Positions 31,344 through 47,904 of a stretch of 64,000 nucleotides of DNA are shown here, in pieces. Each line of letters starts with the position of its first letter. Positions within the stretch are counted from its first letter, which is position 1. The notes under the pieces were generated by a model. The model was not told where the DNA came from. It saw only the letters and a program-made list of their open reading frames with translations, and ran no database searches. A program made the translations under genes and the position numbers. This stretch comes from Helichrysum umbraculigerum (Eukaryota; Streptophyta; Magnoliopsida; Asterales; Asteraceae), in assembly GCA_949592205.1 (NCBI GenBank), contig CATIUR010000001.1, positions 2,928,001 through 2,992,000 on the forward strand, read 5' to 3'.

Positions 31344-33908
31344 ATATGGCACGTCCGTTCGATAAAGGTCACAACACACTTGTTGATCTAGATCTCGGTG
31401 CACGTGGAGCTAGCAAAGTAGCTCAGGTGCTATCATTCTTTGCACGTTCACGCATTCGATATGCGCTTACAGAGTCTCCACCGATTTCTCAGACGATACT
31501 GAATGATTTCTGGACAGATATTCAGTATGACGAATCGGTTAACCCACCGGTTATACGTACATCGGTGAATCACCAACCGATAGTATTTTCTGCTTCTGAC
31601 CTTAGTCAGATTTTGCATCTGGGTACTGTAGACCAAGAAGATGGTCCGACTGAGTACTCCAGTGATTTTATCGAGGGTGCGTTAGGCCGTATGGGATATA
31701 CGGGTGAGCGTAGAGGACGTCAGTTCCTTAAGGCTCTAGTTATCGGCCAATGGAGATTCTTGTGGCATGTTATAGTCACAATTTTTGGACCGACGAAGGG
31801 CGGTTTTGATGAGTTGAGCCCTGCTCTTGTATCGGCTGTACTGTCACTGGTTTACAATAAACCATACAGTTTCTGTGATTTTTTTTTTGGGGAGCTGGTG
31901 AAGCAGATTTTGGGCAACGTTAGATCACGTTTCTTGATCTACCCAAGATTCTGCATAATGATTATTCGTCATCATCTTCCTGGTTTGGTTGTTCCTGAGC
32001 CGCACTTACGCGTTGATACAATTGCGCTCAGAGGGTACAATGCGATGTTTCAGCAGACCATTAGACGAGAAGAATATGTCAAGCCGGAGATTCGTGATCT
32101 CTTTGGCTATATTATTGATCCCATGTACGTGACGCTGCCAAATAATGGTTGGAATGATGTTGGTGCTGCTGTTAATGCTGCTGTTGTCGTACCTGAGCCT
32201 GCTGCTGCTGTGGTTCAACAACCTGAGCCACAGGCACTTATTGAGGATGTTTTGATACAGGCTGATCAACTAGGTCAATAGGTTGATGCTGATATTGCTG
32301 CACAGGTAGTGCAAGATGTGCTGGTTCAGCATGATGATGCAACTGATCCTATGTTACAGGCAATTGACCAATATGTTGTTCCGTCTGAGGTAAAATTTAA
32401 ATTATATAATAATATAGATACTTAGTTGATAGATTTTATTAGTAATCATAAATGTATAATATTATAATGATAATGATATAGATATTTCATTGATTAGGTA
32501 ATATATCTGATTATAAAATATGGATATCATTATATACAGGAAGCTGAGGCTGCAGACCCAGAGGTCGCAAGACCTGAGGGTGAGCAGAGACAGAGAGATA
32601 GATCTGAGGTTTTACCTACTCAGGTATTACAAATTCTTAATCTTAAATATATGTAGAACTTGTATGATAGAGCTTTACGCTAATCATAAATGTTTAACAT
32701 ATTTAAAATTTAGGATCCTGTTGGTCCATCTGGAGGTCGAGATGGAGATACAGCTTCTGATTCCAGTGATACTGAGGATGATCTGGATCATCCAGTTGGT
32801 CCAATCACATGTATTCCTGCTGGGATGATACAGAAAGGATCAAGGCTTGTGTTTGATCCTGCCCAGAAGCTGAAGCTGAAGCGTAAAGTCAATGATCCTG
32901 ATCCAGATTTCACTATTCATGACTTGGACGCTGAGGAGGCTGATACTGATCTTAGTTCTCAACGCCGTAAGCGTTCATGAACTTTGACAATTCGAGAAGG
33001 TTAGTATTGTAATATTAAGTTAGATAATCTTAACTTGTTGTTTATCAGGAGTTAAACTGAGACAGTTAATCTGTGACAGTTGCTCGAGATACACCGCAGG
33101 TAGAGACGGTGAGACAGGTAGAGTCTGAACCGATTTCTGTACCTACTGAGGTAAGAGATATAAGTTTAGTACTACAAGTGTTACAAAATTAATTAGAGAT
33201 TGAGACAGAGTAATCTGTAACAATTACTTATTTAATTTTTGTCTAATGTTTATAGGAGATTGTTGATTTATACGTTCGGTGCACTTTCCGACTACTAAAG
33301 CAAAGAGATTTGCAGCTGGTCTTCTTACGACAGCTTTGTCTCAGCCGCTTCCACCGCTTACATTTGATTCTCATGTTGCTTCACTTACACCACCTGGATC
33401 GACAACCATTTCAGTTACTCCTACGACTGATGCTGAAAGGATTACATCCTTAGAGTCGAGAGTTAAGGAGTTAGAGAATGTTATTTCGAAGATTTCAGAG
33501 TTGGTAGCGAACAATTTTAATCTTGCACAGCAGGTGCTTAAACATAGTGAATCTTACAAGACACTGCTGCAGACTCATAACACATTGCTTAATGACTTCA
33601 ATATCCAGCGACTGAAGTTTGATTCCTTGGAACGATTGGTGTTGCGAGTGAATTCTGGACAGTCTGCTCAGGGGGAGATATTGGTATATTTAGAGTCTTG
33701 CAAGCAAGATGAGCTGAAAAAGAAAAAAGATTCTGACAAAGACGATGATCCCAATACACCAAAAGGTGGTGAGTAGACCGGTCCTTCAAAGACTGGTGAG
33801 CAAACTACACTTCAGGGGGAGTCTGGTGCTGGAACAAGTGGTTCGGGTGAAGGTACAAGTGCAGATAAGACGGTACCGGTTGATACTGAAGCTGGTAAGA
33901 TAGCTTAG
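31344..33908 (+). pseudogene. Env-like gene with apparent introns, decayed
   Basis: ATG 31346 opens an exon encoding a protein of the type found as an extra 3' ORF in SIRE-like Copia elements of Asteraceae (recognised from memory). Landmarks are ARSRIRYALT, LGRMGYTG, a QWRFLWH segment and a FLIYPRF segment. I infer five exons: 31346-32389, 32540-32623, 32714-32999, 33080-33150 and 33256-33908. Each intron is GT-AG and the phases join correctly through exon 4. The last exon encodes a coiled coil (ITSLESRVKELENVISKISE) and a KKKKDSDKDDD run. Decay is shown by TAG at 32279, TGA at 32978, TAG at 33774 (all explainable as C to T changes) and a frameshift near 33277. The motif CAGGGGGAG (near 33671 and 33814) also occurs in Copia B. 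The 3' flank has an AATAAA (33955-33960). Confidence 0.65.
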
Positions 33909-34049
33909 TATTAGCATAGTATTGTAATATTTGTAATAATTTGTATAAATTTGTAATAAACAAGTGTAAAACTTAATATTATTGTGTAATATATTCGGCT
34001 TAAGATTATTATTATTTTAAGTTAAATATGTTTTAAATAATTTAAGTCG
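33909..34049 (+). other. 3' flank of env-like gene
   Basis: An AT-rich tail with AATAAA at 33955-33960. The junction with truncated element G is at about 34050, with no repeat or target duplication that I can see. Confidence 0.5.
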
Positions 34050-34918
34050 GTTGTTATCCCAGAATACCTAAAAGTATCTACTAACTGATAATAAACTTTT
34101 GATAACCCTAAATGAAAAAGGTTATTTCTTTGATTGTAATGAACTCCATTGTAAGCTAGCTGCAACTCCTCTTTAGCATAAGTGACCAAGTTTGCCATTG
34201 GTTCGTCAGAAAAGTACTCAGGAATCATACGTGTTCTTTCGTCCCATTCTCCATAGTAAAATTCATCAACAATTTCTTGAACATAAAAATCAACCGTACA
34301 ATCAATGAAAAATCTCTCAGAACCAATATGCTCTCTAGCCTTCATCGAATTGAAGAAATCTTGAAAGTTTTCAAGTAAACATATGTCAGCCATATTACTT
34401 AAGTTTCCAGTGGCATACTCTATTATTTCCTTAAGCTCTCCTAACATTTCTCTTTGTTTATCAGAATAAGGAAACAACGATTTCTCAAATGTTTCATGCA
34501 CATAAACATACTTCAACAACTGCTCCTCACAAAAAGTTGGATCTACCATCTCATGCTCGCTCACAATATCATACTTCAGCTCATTCACATAATTTATGAA
34601 ATCATCTGTATCTCTATTTTCATTAGATATAACTCAAGCAGTGAATTGTTCTTCTATTTTCTTAATCAAGTCTTTCTGATAATCAGTATACTCTAAAGTA
34701 GATTTATGTATAATCTCCATAATAAATCTAAGTTCATCTTCATGGCAGTCTAAGTAATGAAACATATCTTTCTTAGTTGAAACTACAGGAGGCTGTTCAT
34801 AGTATTCTTCTTCATTTGTTAGCTTGATTTTCTTGTTTAGTTCATAAGAATGGTCATCTACTTCTATATCCTTGAAATCCATATTTTCACTTCCAAAGTC
34901 CATTTGCATCGATTCCAT
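34050..34918 (-). pseudogene. Copy of the unknown 412-aa ORF in G
   Basis: This is nearly identical to the D ORF over about 285 codons from ATG 34918. One in-frame TGA replaces the TGG codon of the FTAWVISN segment (near 34634). The C-terminal 120 or so residues are lost at the truncation. Confidence 0.85.
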
Positions 34919-35310
34919 TCTAATAACAGCTAAATTTTTCTGTTCACAAAAGATAGCACATAGTTTAGATTACTTATCTAATCCTATTTTATCTAAGGTA
35001 ACTTACTATACATATCGAAATATATTAATTTAATTTCTTTTACATTGCTAGTCAAAAGATCTCGGTAGCTCCATTGATAGTACACAAAAGCAGAGAAACA
35101 GGTCAGCGCGAGGCTTATTAAAAACCTATTTCTTTCGAGAAGCACTTTACCTCTTATATGATAAATCAATGAGATAGGGCTTTACTCTCCTTATACCTTT
35201 GTTTTTTTCAGTACTCCCAATGGATGAGCCGATTTTTCGATTGACTTTGCAAAGTATTAGAAATAAAAATTATACAGGGAAAATAATTAGTTTAATTAAA
35301 ATACACCGCT

Positions 35311-35328
35311 TCCCAGGCAGCGGCGCCA
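35311..35328 (-). promoter_or_regulatory. G primer binding site
   Basis: On the minus strand TGGCGCCGCTGCCTGGGA, one base different from that of D, lies six bases inside the LTR boundary. Confidence 0.85.
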
Positions 35329-36039
35329 AAAACTTGATGTGTGCTAAGTATATGCAATTATAATCACAAGTTTAAATTAAGGAAATACTAAATAATACTA
35401 TCACACAATTCAGGTAAGATTAACCTGTTCGTATAATATAGCTTTATAAGTAAGTCCAAGTTCGAACACAGGGAACGTGATTCTATTTATAACTAATTAT
35501 CTATTTACTCCTAATTACAACTATTTACAATTATTCACAAATAAAGGATCCAATGTACAATTTACAAGATAAGGAGAACGTTTTAGTTCCGAACGAACAT
35601 ATTTATAATTGATACAGATTCTAATAGATAAGTATAAGGTTCAACTTAAGAATACTCAATTGGATAGAAGATTATAATTATTCAAACTATTATTTACTAA
35701 ACTTATTATACTTACTTATGTCTATTTGCTTTGTTGGCTATTATTACAGGTGAATTACTAATGTAGAAAATTACTTAAGGTTAAGCTAATCTTCATCATA
35801 GCAACACAATCATAAGGTTACGCAAAGTATTACTAATTAATAAGATCTATCAGCAGTTTATTAATACAATTTCATCGGTATGGCGTGAATCACAATATTA
35901 CTTTATATTAATGAATTATAATCTTCGTCTATCGCATAAGGTTAAGATCAAGACATAAACACAATCACTTAATTTATAAAAACTTAATATGGTCATCCTC
36001 GTTAAATATAAATCAGTTTAACTATGTCAAGAACAATCA

Positions 36040-36238
36040 TCTTTCTTATGTATTAAAGGAAGAAGTTAATTAAATAATCACCAATAAAATAGCCTCTCAA
36101 ACCTTAATCCTCCCCCTTAATTTGATTAGCCCTTTAAATCTAAGCCATTGATGTAACTAACCCTTGTGATTAATTAATCTTAATCACTATGTTTAATTTT
36201 TAGCACTTTACTCCCGTATTATGTTACATCGCGTGTGT
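36040..36238 (+). other. Helitron 5' end
   Basis: This is the 5' terminal 199 bases of the Helitron before the insertion of E. There is no gene. The target TGTGT (36234-36238) is duplicated at 47900-47904. Confidence 0.85.
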
Positions 36239-38573
36239 TGTGACATCCGTCATCAAAAATGTAATTCGAAAATGATTCAACTCCCAAAAGCCCAAACCCA
36301 ACTAAACCCAACACCTCTTGAACCCTAGACCTATAAATATAACCCTAAACCTAACCCTAAAACTTTTCTATCACAAAAACATACAAAATCCCGTCCCAAA
36401 AATTCCAGTCACGAACAGAGGTCGATTTGACCTATTTACGTTCGTTTTCAGTCTTCGGTCAAAACTAGAAAGTTGTAGATCTCGATGTTTTACTTTAATT
36501 CTCATGATTTCGGCCTTTGAAACTCTCCAGATTATTTTATACAAATTATTTCGTAAACTGCTGCTTTGGGTGACGAATTTTCAGAAACTTTGGTAAGTTT
36601 CGATTCTATAATCCCCATATACGTTTCATCTAATCTCAAAATAGACTTCTAAGGATATATAATCTCATTATTTACAGATTCTAAGGAAGCCTCTTGTGCG
36701 ATTATTCGTTAGTTGGTACATTTCTATCCGATTTCGTTCATTAACGTTTGATTTCGATTGTTTCATTACCGTCATCTTATTCGGTTCGATCCGTTGTATT
36801 CCAAGTAGTATGATCATGAGGGAATGAGTGTTAACTTATTTTTTGAATGTTTATGAGGAGGATAATCGGTTGTATATGCGATTGGTATATGTTTTGAGAA
36901 GAATTATGTTAAATCTGTAAACCCTAATTCTGATCAGATTCGAGAGTCGATTTGAGTAATGTATAACTTGGTCATTTCATAATGTTTTTTGATGAATCTT
37001 GAGTCTAAAAGTATCTATCAGAAGTCTACTTTAAAATGGTTTTGGTTTCGTGTTTATACGATAAGTGCAAGTCAGTCAAAATGATTTTATGAGTTTGGAT
37101 GTCAATTCTGAGTTTTCGGTTTCTGATTTTGAGTAACTTGTGGATTTTTGAAACGTAGGATAAATAAGAGTTTGGTCTTGAAAATTTTACTGAGATAACT
37201 TTTTGGTGTCAACTATTATCTGTAAAAATATTATAAGCTTTATAACTATTTAAGTATTTTAAACAAATCATAGCTTTTGTGATATCAGAAAGTGTTGGAA
37301 ATTAGAGCAGTTTGTTTTGGTGAATTTTTAAAAATAGTTATCTACTTTATAAAAATCTGGAAAATTTATTGAATGTTCTAAATACATAAAAGTGTCATTG
37401 ATAAAATTTATAGAGTCAAAATTTCTAGTTAAGTCAAGTTTTTTAAATCCGTAAAGTGAGGTGAAATCTGGAGGTATAACCTGAAATGAAAGATAGAGTG
37501 GTATTGATATCGTTTGATGTGAATGAGAATTGTTTTAGTGGAAATAGATGTGGCTAGTGGAGAGAAAGTGAGGTAAAGGTGATTTAGACTTAGAACTTGG
37601 GATATAATGGATGGACATAGTAACCCATACTTATTCGTTTGTAGATTGACATTTGAGTTTGGTGGATTCATTTGGGGACGATAGTTGCTTTGCTATTCAA
37701 GGTGAGTTTTCGTGGCCCCATTTTCATTACATGTTTTCTAAATTTGGGGGAAAAGTTTGCTCATGTTTTATAAATGGTTTTATCATGCTGTGAACTTGTT
37801 TACTTTTATTTTTGGACATATGCTGAATTGTGTGACACTAGGTGATTATGTGCCTAATGCTTACTTTTGGTGTTTACATTAGAGTTTATTGGTTTGGTTG
37901 ATGCCTACTTTTGGTGTTTGCATCAGTGTTTATTGGTTGATGCCTACTTTTGGTGTTTGCATCAGTGTTTATTGGTTAATGCTTACTTTTGGTGTTTGCA
38001 TTAAATTTTTGTTGGAGTAGCTACTGCCATCATCGGATTTGGTTTGGATTATACTCCTTCGTGGGAGTGATGACACTTATTGTGGAGATTTGTTAGATTA
38101 CCCTATTTCACTATGTGCACCTTTTCAATAAGCATTGTCCTAACTTATGTATATATCACAGCAAAGGGATATTTTTATTTGTGTGTCGTTTCAAACCTAC
38201 GAAACTCATCAACATTATTGTTGACCGTTTTGAGCATAACTTTTCAGGTAACTCTAGTGGTTTGAAGATTGAGGACAAGAAAGCTTAGAAGACCATTAGG
38301 TTGAAATGAGCTAAACATTGAGACTATTTGAGAAGTTGGAACTTGTTGCCTTTAAATAATTTGGAAAGGCGTGTTTGCCTTGACACTTACATTTTGGATT
38401 ATTGTTGGTTATTTGGTTTCACTGTTGGTATGTACACGTATCATGAACCGTTACTCATGTTACAAGTATCATAACACATTGAAGTTTATTTTCATATAGC
38501 TTTCTTTATAATAATGTGTTGTGATCCTATCATTGTTATATCTCGTTGTTTCCGCTTTAGACGGGGTGTGACA
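36239..38573 (+). repeat. E 5' LTR
   Basis: It starts TGTGACATCC and ends GGGGTGTGACA. It includes an internal tandem unit around GATGCCTACTTTTGGTGTTT (37860-38010, four units). The CCCTAAACCTAACCC run near 36345 is only telomere-like. Confidence 0.92.
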
Positions 38574-38576
38574 GAT

Positions 38577-38590
38577 TGGTATCAGAGCCA
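38577..38590 (+). promoter_or_regulatory. E primer binding site
   Basis: TGGTATCAGAGCCA follows the LTR end by three bases. Confidence 0.88.
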
Positions 38591-39384
38591 TTGTTTATAG
38601 AGGTCTAGGTGGATTGTCCTAGACTATAAATAGGGAACCCACATATAGAACATGAATTAGGAAGTTATGTGTGCATACGATTCCGTGAAACTAGTTGTAG
38701 CTAAGATCGATCATCAATCTTAGTCATTTCAAATAAGAAGGACGTTGTAAATGTTTCTTCATCATCTTACGACTCCTTATGTGGTTCGTCTATGTGTTGC
38801 TTAGGATTCTATAACTATCTGATCTTCTTCCTTAAATATGAAGTTCATTGTGAGACAAGGATTTGGGGTGATGAGAATGCGTATGAAAGGATACTTTTAC
38901 AATTATGGCTGCAGACATAATTGACAAATGTATTCTTGCGTATGTGTACTTATCCGACCATATCTAAGTATCCAATGTGCTGTCTTCATGTCGTATAGGG
39001 ATAAAATCTCAATTATATCCCTTATTGAATCATGCTTATGTTGTGAGTCTCGTGCATTTATGCCTTGACAAACTCCAAGGCACTCATTCTATTCTAAACT
39101 CATAAGAATTCGAAATTTAAGCAAGCATATTACCGAGACGCGTTACTCATAAATCTTACTTGTGGAGAAGAAACACTCGGTGGTGGGCATTCAAGTAAAG
39201 GCGGTGATTGAACTAATGGTTGAGCTGGAGGACATTGTGGTACTCAAGGCAATAACTCCAATGTTGTTGCGACCATTGCACAACAGTGGTGGGCCATAAT
39301 TATATCCAAAATTGCCATGCAAGTTAGTAATGACATATTGAATCATAGTAGATCTGACGACACCGAAGGCAAATATAGCTCTAT

Positions 39385-43190
<3,806 letters not shown>

Positions 43191-43905
43191 CCTAAACGGG
43201 GGGATACTGTGATATCCGTCATCAAAAATGTAATTCGAAAATGATCCAACTCCCAAAAGCCCAAACCCAACTAAACCCAACACCTCTTGAACCCTAGACC
43301 TATAAATATAACCCTAAACCTAACCCTAAAACTTTTCTATCACAAAAACATACAAAATCCCGTCCCAAAAATTCCAGTCACGAACAGAGGTCGATTTGAC
43401 CTATTTACGTTCGTTTTCAACCTTCGGTCAAAACTAGAAAGTTGTAGATCTCGATGTTTTACTTTCATTCGCATGATTTCGGCCTCTGAAACTCTCCAGA
43501 TTATTTTATACAAATTATTTCGTAAACTGCTGCTGTGGGTGACGAATTTTCAGAAACTTTGGTAAGTTTCGATTCTATAATCCCCATATACGTTTCATCT
43601 AATCTCAAAAACGACTTCTAAGGATATATAATCTCATTATTTACAGATTCTAAGGAAGCCTCTTGTGCGATTATTCGTTAGTTGGTACATTTCTATCCGA
43701 TTTCGTTCATTAACGTTTGATTTCGATTGTTTCGTTACCGTCATCTTATTCGGTTCGATCCGTTGTATTCCAAGTAGTATGATCATGAGGGAATGAGTGT
43801 TAACTTATTTTTTGAATGTTTATGAGGAGGATAATCGGTTGTATATGCGATTGGTATTTGTTTTGAGAAGAATTATGTTAAATCTGTAAACCCTAATTCT
43901 GATCA

Positions 43906-46257
43906 TGTGACACCCGGTCAAAATAACCCAAAATTTGGTCCAAATTTAAACCTTAATTACTCGTACTCGGTACGTGTTAAAACAAAAGTATTCGGATAAT
44001 ATATATGTGTATATATATAACGTTGAATGATTATTTAAATAATCACATACAAACAAATCTAAAACAACGCGCAAACTTAAATACGGTCGTTGGTGAAAAC
44101 ATTTTTAAATAAAGTATTATTATGGAGAATAATAATTACATACTCCGTTTGAAATTTAAATGCATTTTAGATACAGAAAACTATCCGTACATTTTAAGTA
44201 AAACAAAGTTACAATATTATACATCCGTAAAAACAGTTTTATAAAATATTTCAATTAAAAACTTATACGAATCTATTTTTAGGAAATTATCATCTCAAAA
44301 CATTATACTACATAACGATCGAGTACACGAACATGGGTATAAAATACCCACCAATATCAATTATTGGAGCCGGTGTATATACCCGACTCCAATAATACAG
44401 TCACACACATGCACACCCATTTTTATCTCTATCTCTCTCGGTCTCACTCTCAAATTCAACAACAACAATAACATTAACAACAACAAGATCAAGAATCAGC
44501 ATCAACATCATCATCATAATCATCATCATCATCGGACCATCATCATCATCCTCACGGTTCCATTTTTAATTTTGTAAGAATCACTAACTTTTACCTTTAG
44601 TTTCATGTTTTTAATACGTAATATATCATGTAGTAATGTTCTATAGTTGCGAAAATTGGTAAAAATTAAGTTAGAACTCGTATATATCAAAACCTGCACG
44701 AACAGACGCTGGAACCAGACTTTGATCCGGCGGATCAAGTCTTGGATCCGGCGGATCCTCTTCAAATTTGCCCAATCAGGCGGATCCACCTAGTGATCCG
44801 GCGGATCCATCAAAAACATGCCCAATCCGGCGGATCAACACATGATCCGGCGGATCCCACACGAAATCACTCAATCCGGCGGATCAACACATGATCCGGC
44901 GGATCAACAAACTCGCAAGGTCACTCGGAAACGACCCAATAATCAATGCTAAGTACCTTAGCCTTGTCAGTTTTAGGCCATCTGGGGTCGTTTAGGGGCC
45001 GAAAATGGCAGATTACTATTTTCAGACTCGTACCAAATTTTGTAATTTATGAAATAAAGTGTAACGGATATAATGTACTTGAGTAACAACTAAACTTATA
45101 TGATACGACTTATACACGGAACACATATACTTTTATAAGTAAAACAAATCATGCCAAATAATAATAGTTTGAAATTATTATTACAAACCGTCACCAACGA
45201 GCCGTATACATTTTTGTAAACTCAAACATAAACCTTAAACAATACATTGGACAATCCATTTACTCATTAGAATCTCGCGTGTTTAGGACTCTAAGGGATT
45301 TCAGAGATTGTCTATTCCACGTCGGATATACTCATTGCTCGGATATGTTCAGGTGAGTCTCACGGCCCCATTTTCACTATTTACTGTTTTTAAATTCGGG
45401 GGAGATACAACACAAACTGTTTTAGTGTACACAAGTATTCGGTAAATTAATCTGTTATTTATTTCGGTTATTATTTTCGGTCATGATTATTGGTATTGTT
45501 TAATTCGGTATTCGGTAATTCGGTATTTCGGTTATTTAAATTCGGACATGCATGAGTTGTTTTAATTCGGGAAAGTCCTCATCGGACATGGTTCGTTAAC
45601 CGAAAGGGCGCGATTACTAAAGGATAGATCTATCATGGGAGTGACGTCCCCGTCCGGATTGCTAGCTACAACCACGTCAAACGGGCACTTTAGTAGTTGT
45701 AATTGGTGTTTCTACACCCATCGGGAGGCAGAAATCGGGTTAGGCTTCGAATCATGAATTTATGCAATGTCGGTAAATTCGGTTATTGTCGGTCTATGTC
45801 GGTATATTCGGTCCGGGTCATATTATGGTATTCGGAAAACATTTATTTGTTTAATTAACGGATAAATCTTGTGTATCACATCATGTTTACTTAAACCTGT
45901 GAGATTCACCAGCTTTTTAGCTGACCCTTTTAGTGTTGTATTCTCAGGTGCACAACAACAGTAGATGGCCCGCAGGATAAGCTATCTAGTACGAGTCGCA
46001 TGCATCTATAAATATATGAAGATTTTATAGCATTATCTTTTGATAATCGGTTATGTATTAAAATCTTTAGAATCATTTTGCGAACTCGCTTTTGTATCGT
46101 AAGCTTATGACTTAAACCTTGTATTGCTTTTGTAATGTAATGTATTTTTCTAAAACGTCTCATTTAGAGTCGTTTGCTATCTAATCTTGGTGTTTGATAT
46201 TTGATTAGTCACACCCAAATCATCGCTTCCGCAAATCATAAAATAGGGGGTGTGACA
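43906..46257 (+). mobile_element. Solo LTR F (Tekay-like)
   Basis: This 2352-bp solo LTR starts TGTGACACCC and ends GGGTGTGACA, with the duplication GATCA (43901-43905 and 46258-46262). It belongs to the same family as F' at the window start. The CGCTTCCGC block near its right end matches the 3' ends of the A-type LTRs and gives the plus orientation. A TATA-like TATAAAATA lies near 44339. No ORF is supported. Confidence 0.93.
44723..44906 (+). repeat. TGATCCGGCGGATCA palindrome array in F
   Basis: There are eight copies of a 15-base palindrome, each either TGATCCGGCGGATCA or a close variant (GGATCCGGCGGATCC, CAATCCGGCGGATCA), in 184 bases. The spacers are unrelated in sequence. Confidence 0.92.
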
Positions 46258-47904
46258 GATCAGATTCGAGAGTAGATTTGAGTAATGTATAACTTGGTCA
46301 TTTCATAATGGTTTTTGATGAATCTTGAGTCTAAAAGTATCTATCAGAAGTCTACTTTAAAATGGTATTGGTTTCGTGTTTATACGATAAGTGCAAGTCA
46401 GTCAAAATGATTTTATGAGTTTGGATGTCAATTCTGAGTTTTCGGTTTCTGATTTTGAGTAACTTGTGGATTTTTGAAACGTAGGATAAATAAGAGTTTG
46501 GTCTTGAAAATTTTACTGAGATAACTTTTTGGTGTCAACTATTATCTGTAAAAATATTATAAGCTTTATAACTATTTAAGTATTTTAAACAAATCATAGC
46601 TTTTGTGATATCAGAAAGTGTTGGAAATTAGAGCAGTTTGTTTTGGTGAATTTTTAAAAATAGTTATCTACTTTATAAAAATCTGGAAAATTTATTGAAT
46701 GTTCTAAATACATAAAAGTGTCATTGATAAAATTTATAGAGTCAAAATTTCTTGTTAAGTCAAGTTTTTTAAATCCGTAAAGTGAGGTGAAATCTGGAGG
46801 TATAACCTGAAATGAAAGATAGAGTGGTATTGATATCGTTTGATGTGAATGAGAATTGTTTTAGTGGAAATAGATGTGGCTAGTGGAGAGAAAGTGAGGT
46901 AAAGGTGATTTAGACTTAGAACTTGGGATATAATGGATGGACATAGTAACCCATACTTATTCGTTTGTAGATTGACATTTGAGTTTGGTGGATTCATTTG
47001 GGGACGATAGTTGCTTTGCTATTCAAGGTGAGTTTTCGTGGCCCCATTTTCATTACATGTTTTCTAAATTTGGGGGAAAAGTTTGCTCATGTTTTATAAA
47101 TGGTTTTATCATGCTGTGAACTTGTTTACTTTTATTTTTGGACATATGCTGAATTGTGTGACACTAGGTGATTATGTGCCTAATGCTTACTTTTGGTGTT
47201 TACATTAGAGTTTATTGGTTTGGTTGATGCCTACTTTTGGTGTTTGCATCAGTGTTTATTGGTTGATGCCTACTTTTGGTGTTTGCATCAGTGTTTATTG
47301 GTTAATGCTTACTTTTGGTGTTTGCATTAAATTTTTGTTGGAGTAGCTACTGCCATCATCGGATTTGGTTTGGATTATACTCCTTCGTGGGAGTGATGAC
47401 ACTTATTGTGGAGATTTGTTAGATTACCCTATTTCACTATGTGCACCTTTTCAATAAGCATTGTCCTAACTTATGTATATATCACAGCAAAGGGATATTT
47501 TTATTTGTATGTCGTTTCAAACCTACGAAACTCACCAACATTATTGTTGACCGTTTTGAGCATAACTTTTCAGGTAACTCTAGTGGTTTGAAGATTGAGG
47601 ACAAGAAAGCTTAGAAGACCATTAGGTTGAAATGAGCTAAACATTGAGACTATTTGAGAAGTTGGAACTTGTTGCCTTTAAATAATTTGGAAAGGCGTGT
47701 TTGCCTTGACACTTACATTTTGGATTATTGTTGGTTATTTGGTTTCACTGTTGGTATGTACACGTATCATGAACCGTTACTCATGTTACAAGTATCATAA
47801 CACATTGAAGTTTATTTTCATATAGCTTTCTTTATAATAATGTGTTGTGATCCTATCATTGTTATATCCCGTTGTTTCCGCTTTAGACGGGGTGTGACAT
47901 GTGT

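Larger units (their letters stand above)
34050..36039 (-). mobile_element. Element G: truncated Athila-type element, first part
   Basis: This is a close relative of D on the minus strand. It keeps the first half of its LTR (36039-35335), the primer site (35328-35311), the leader and most of the 412-aa ORF, then breaks off at about 34050. The other half of the LTR lies at 52751-53585 beyond the Helitron. Joined, the LTR would be 1540 bp, close to the 1545 bp of D. Confidence 0.9.
43208..47899 (+). repeat. E 3' LTR, interrupted by solo LTR F
   Basis: It consists of 43208-43905 and 46263-47899, plus F and its target duplication. Removing those leaves exactly 2335 bp, the length of the 5' LTR. 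It is preceded by the purine run AAACGGGGGGATAC and followed by TGTGT. Confidence 0.92.

Noticed and set aside
36338..36362. Telomere-like CCCTAAACC runs (also near 43310)
   Set aside because: Only two or three degenerate units, present in both E LTRs as part of the LTR.
44723..44906. CRISPR-like array
   Set aside because: Plant DNA; the repeats are palindromic words inside a solo LTR with irregular short spacers.
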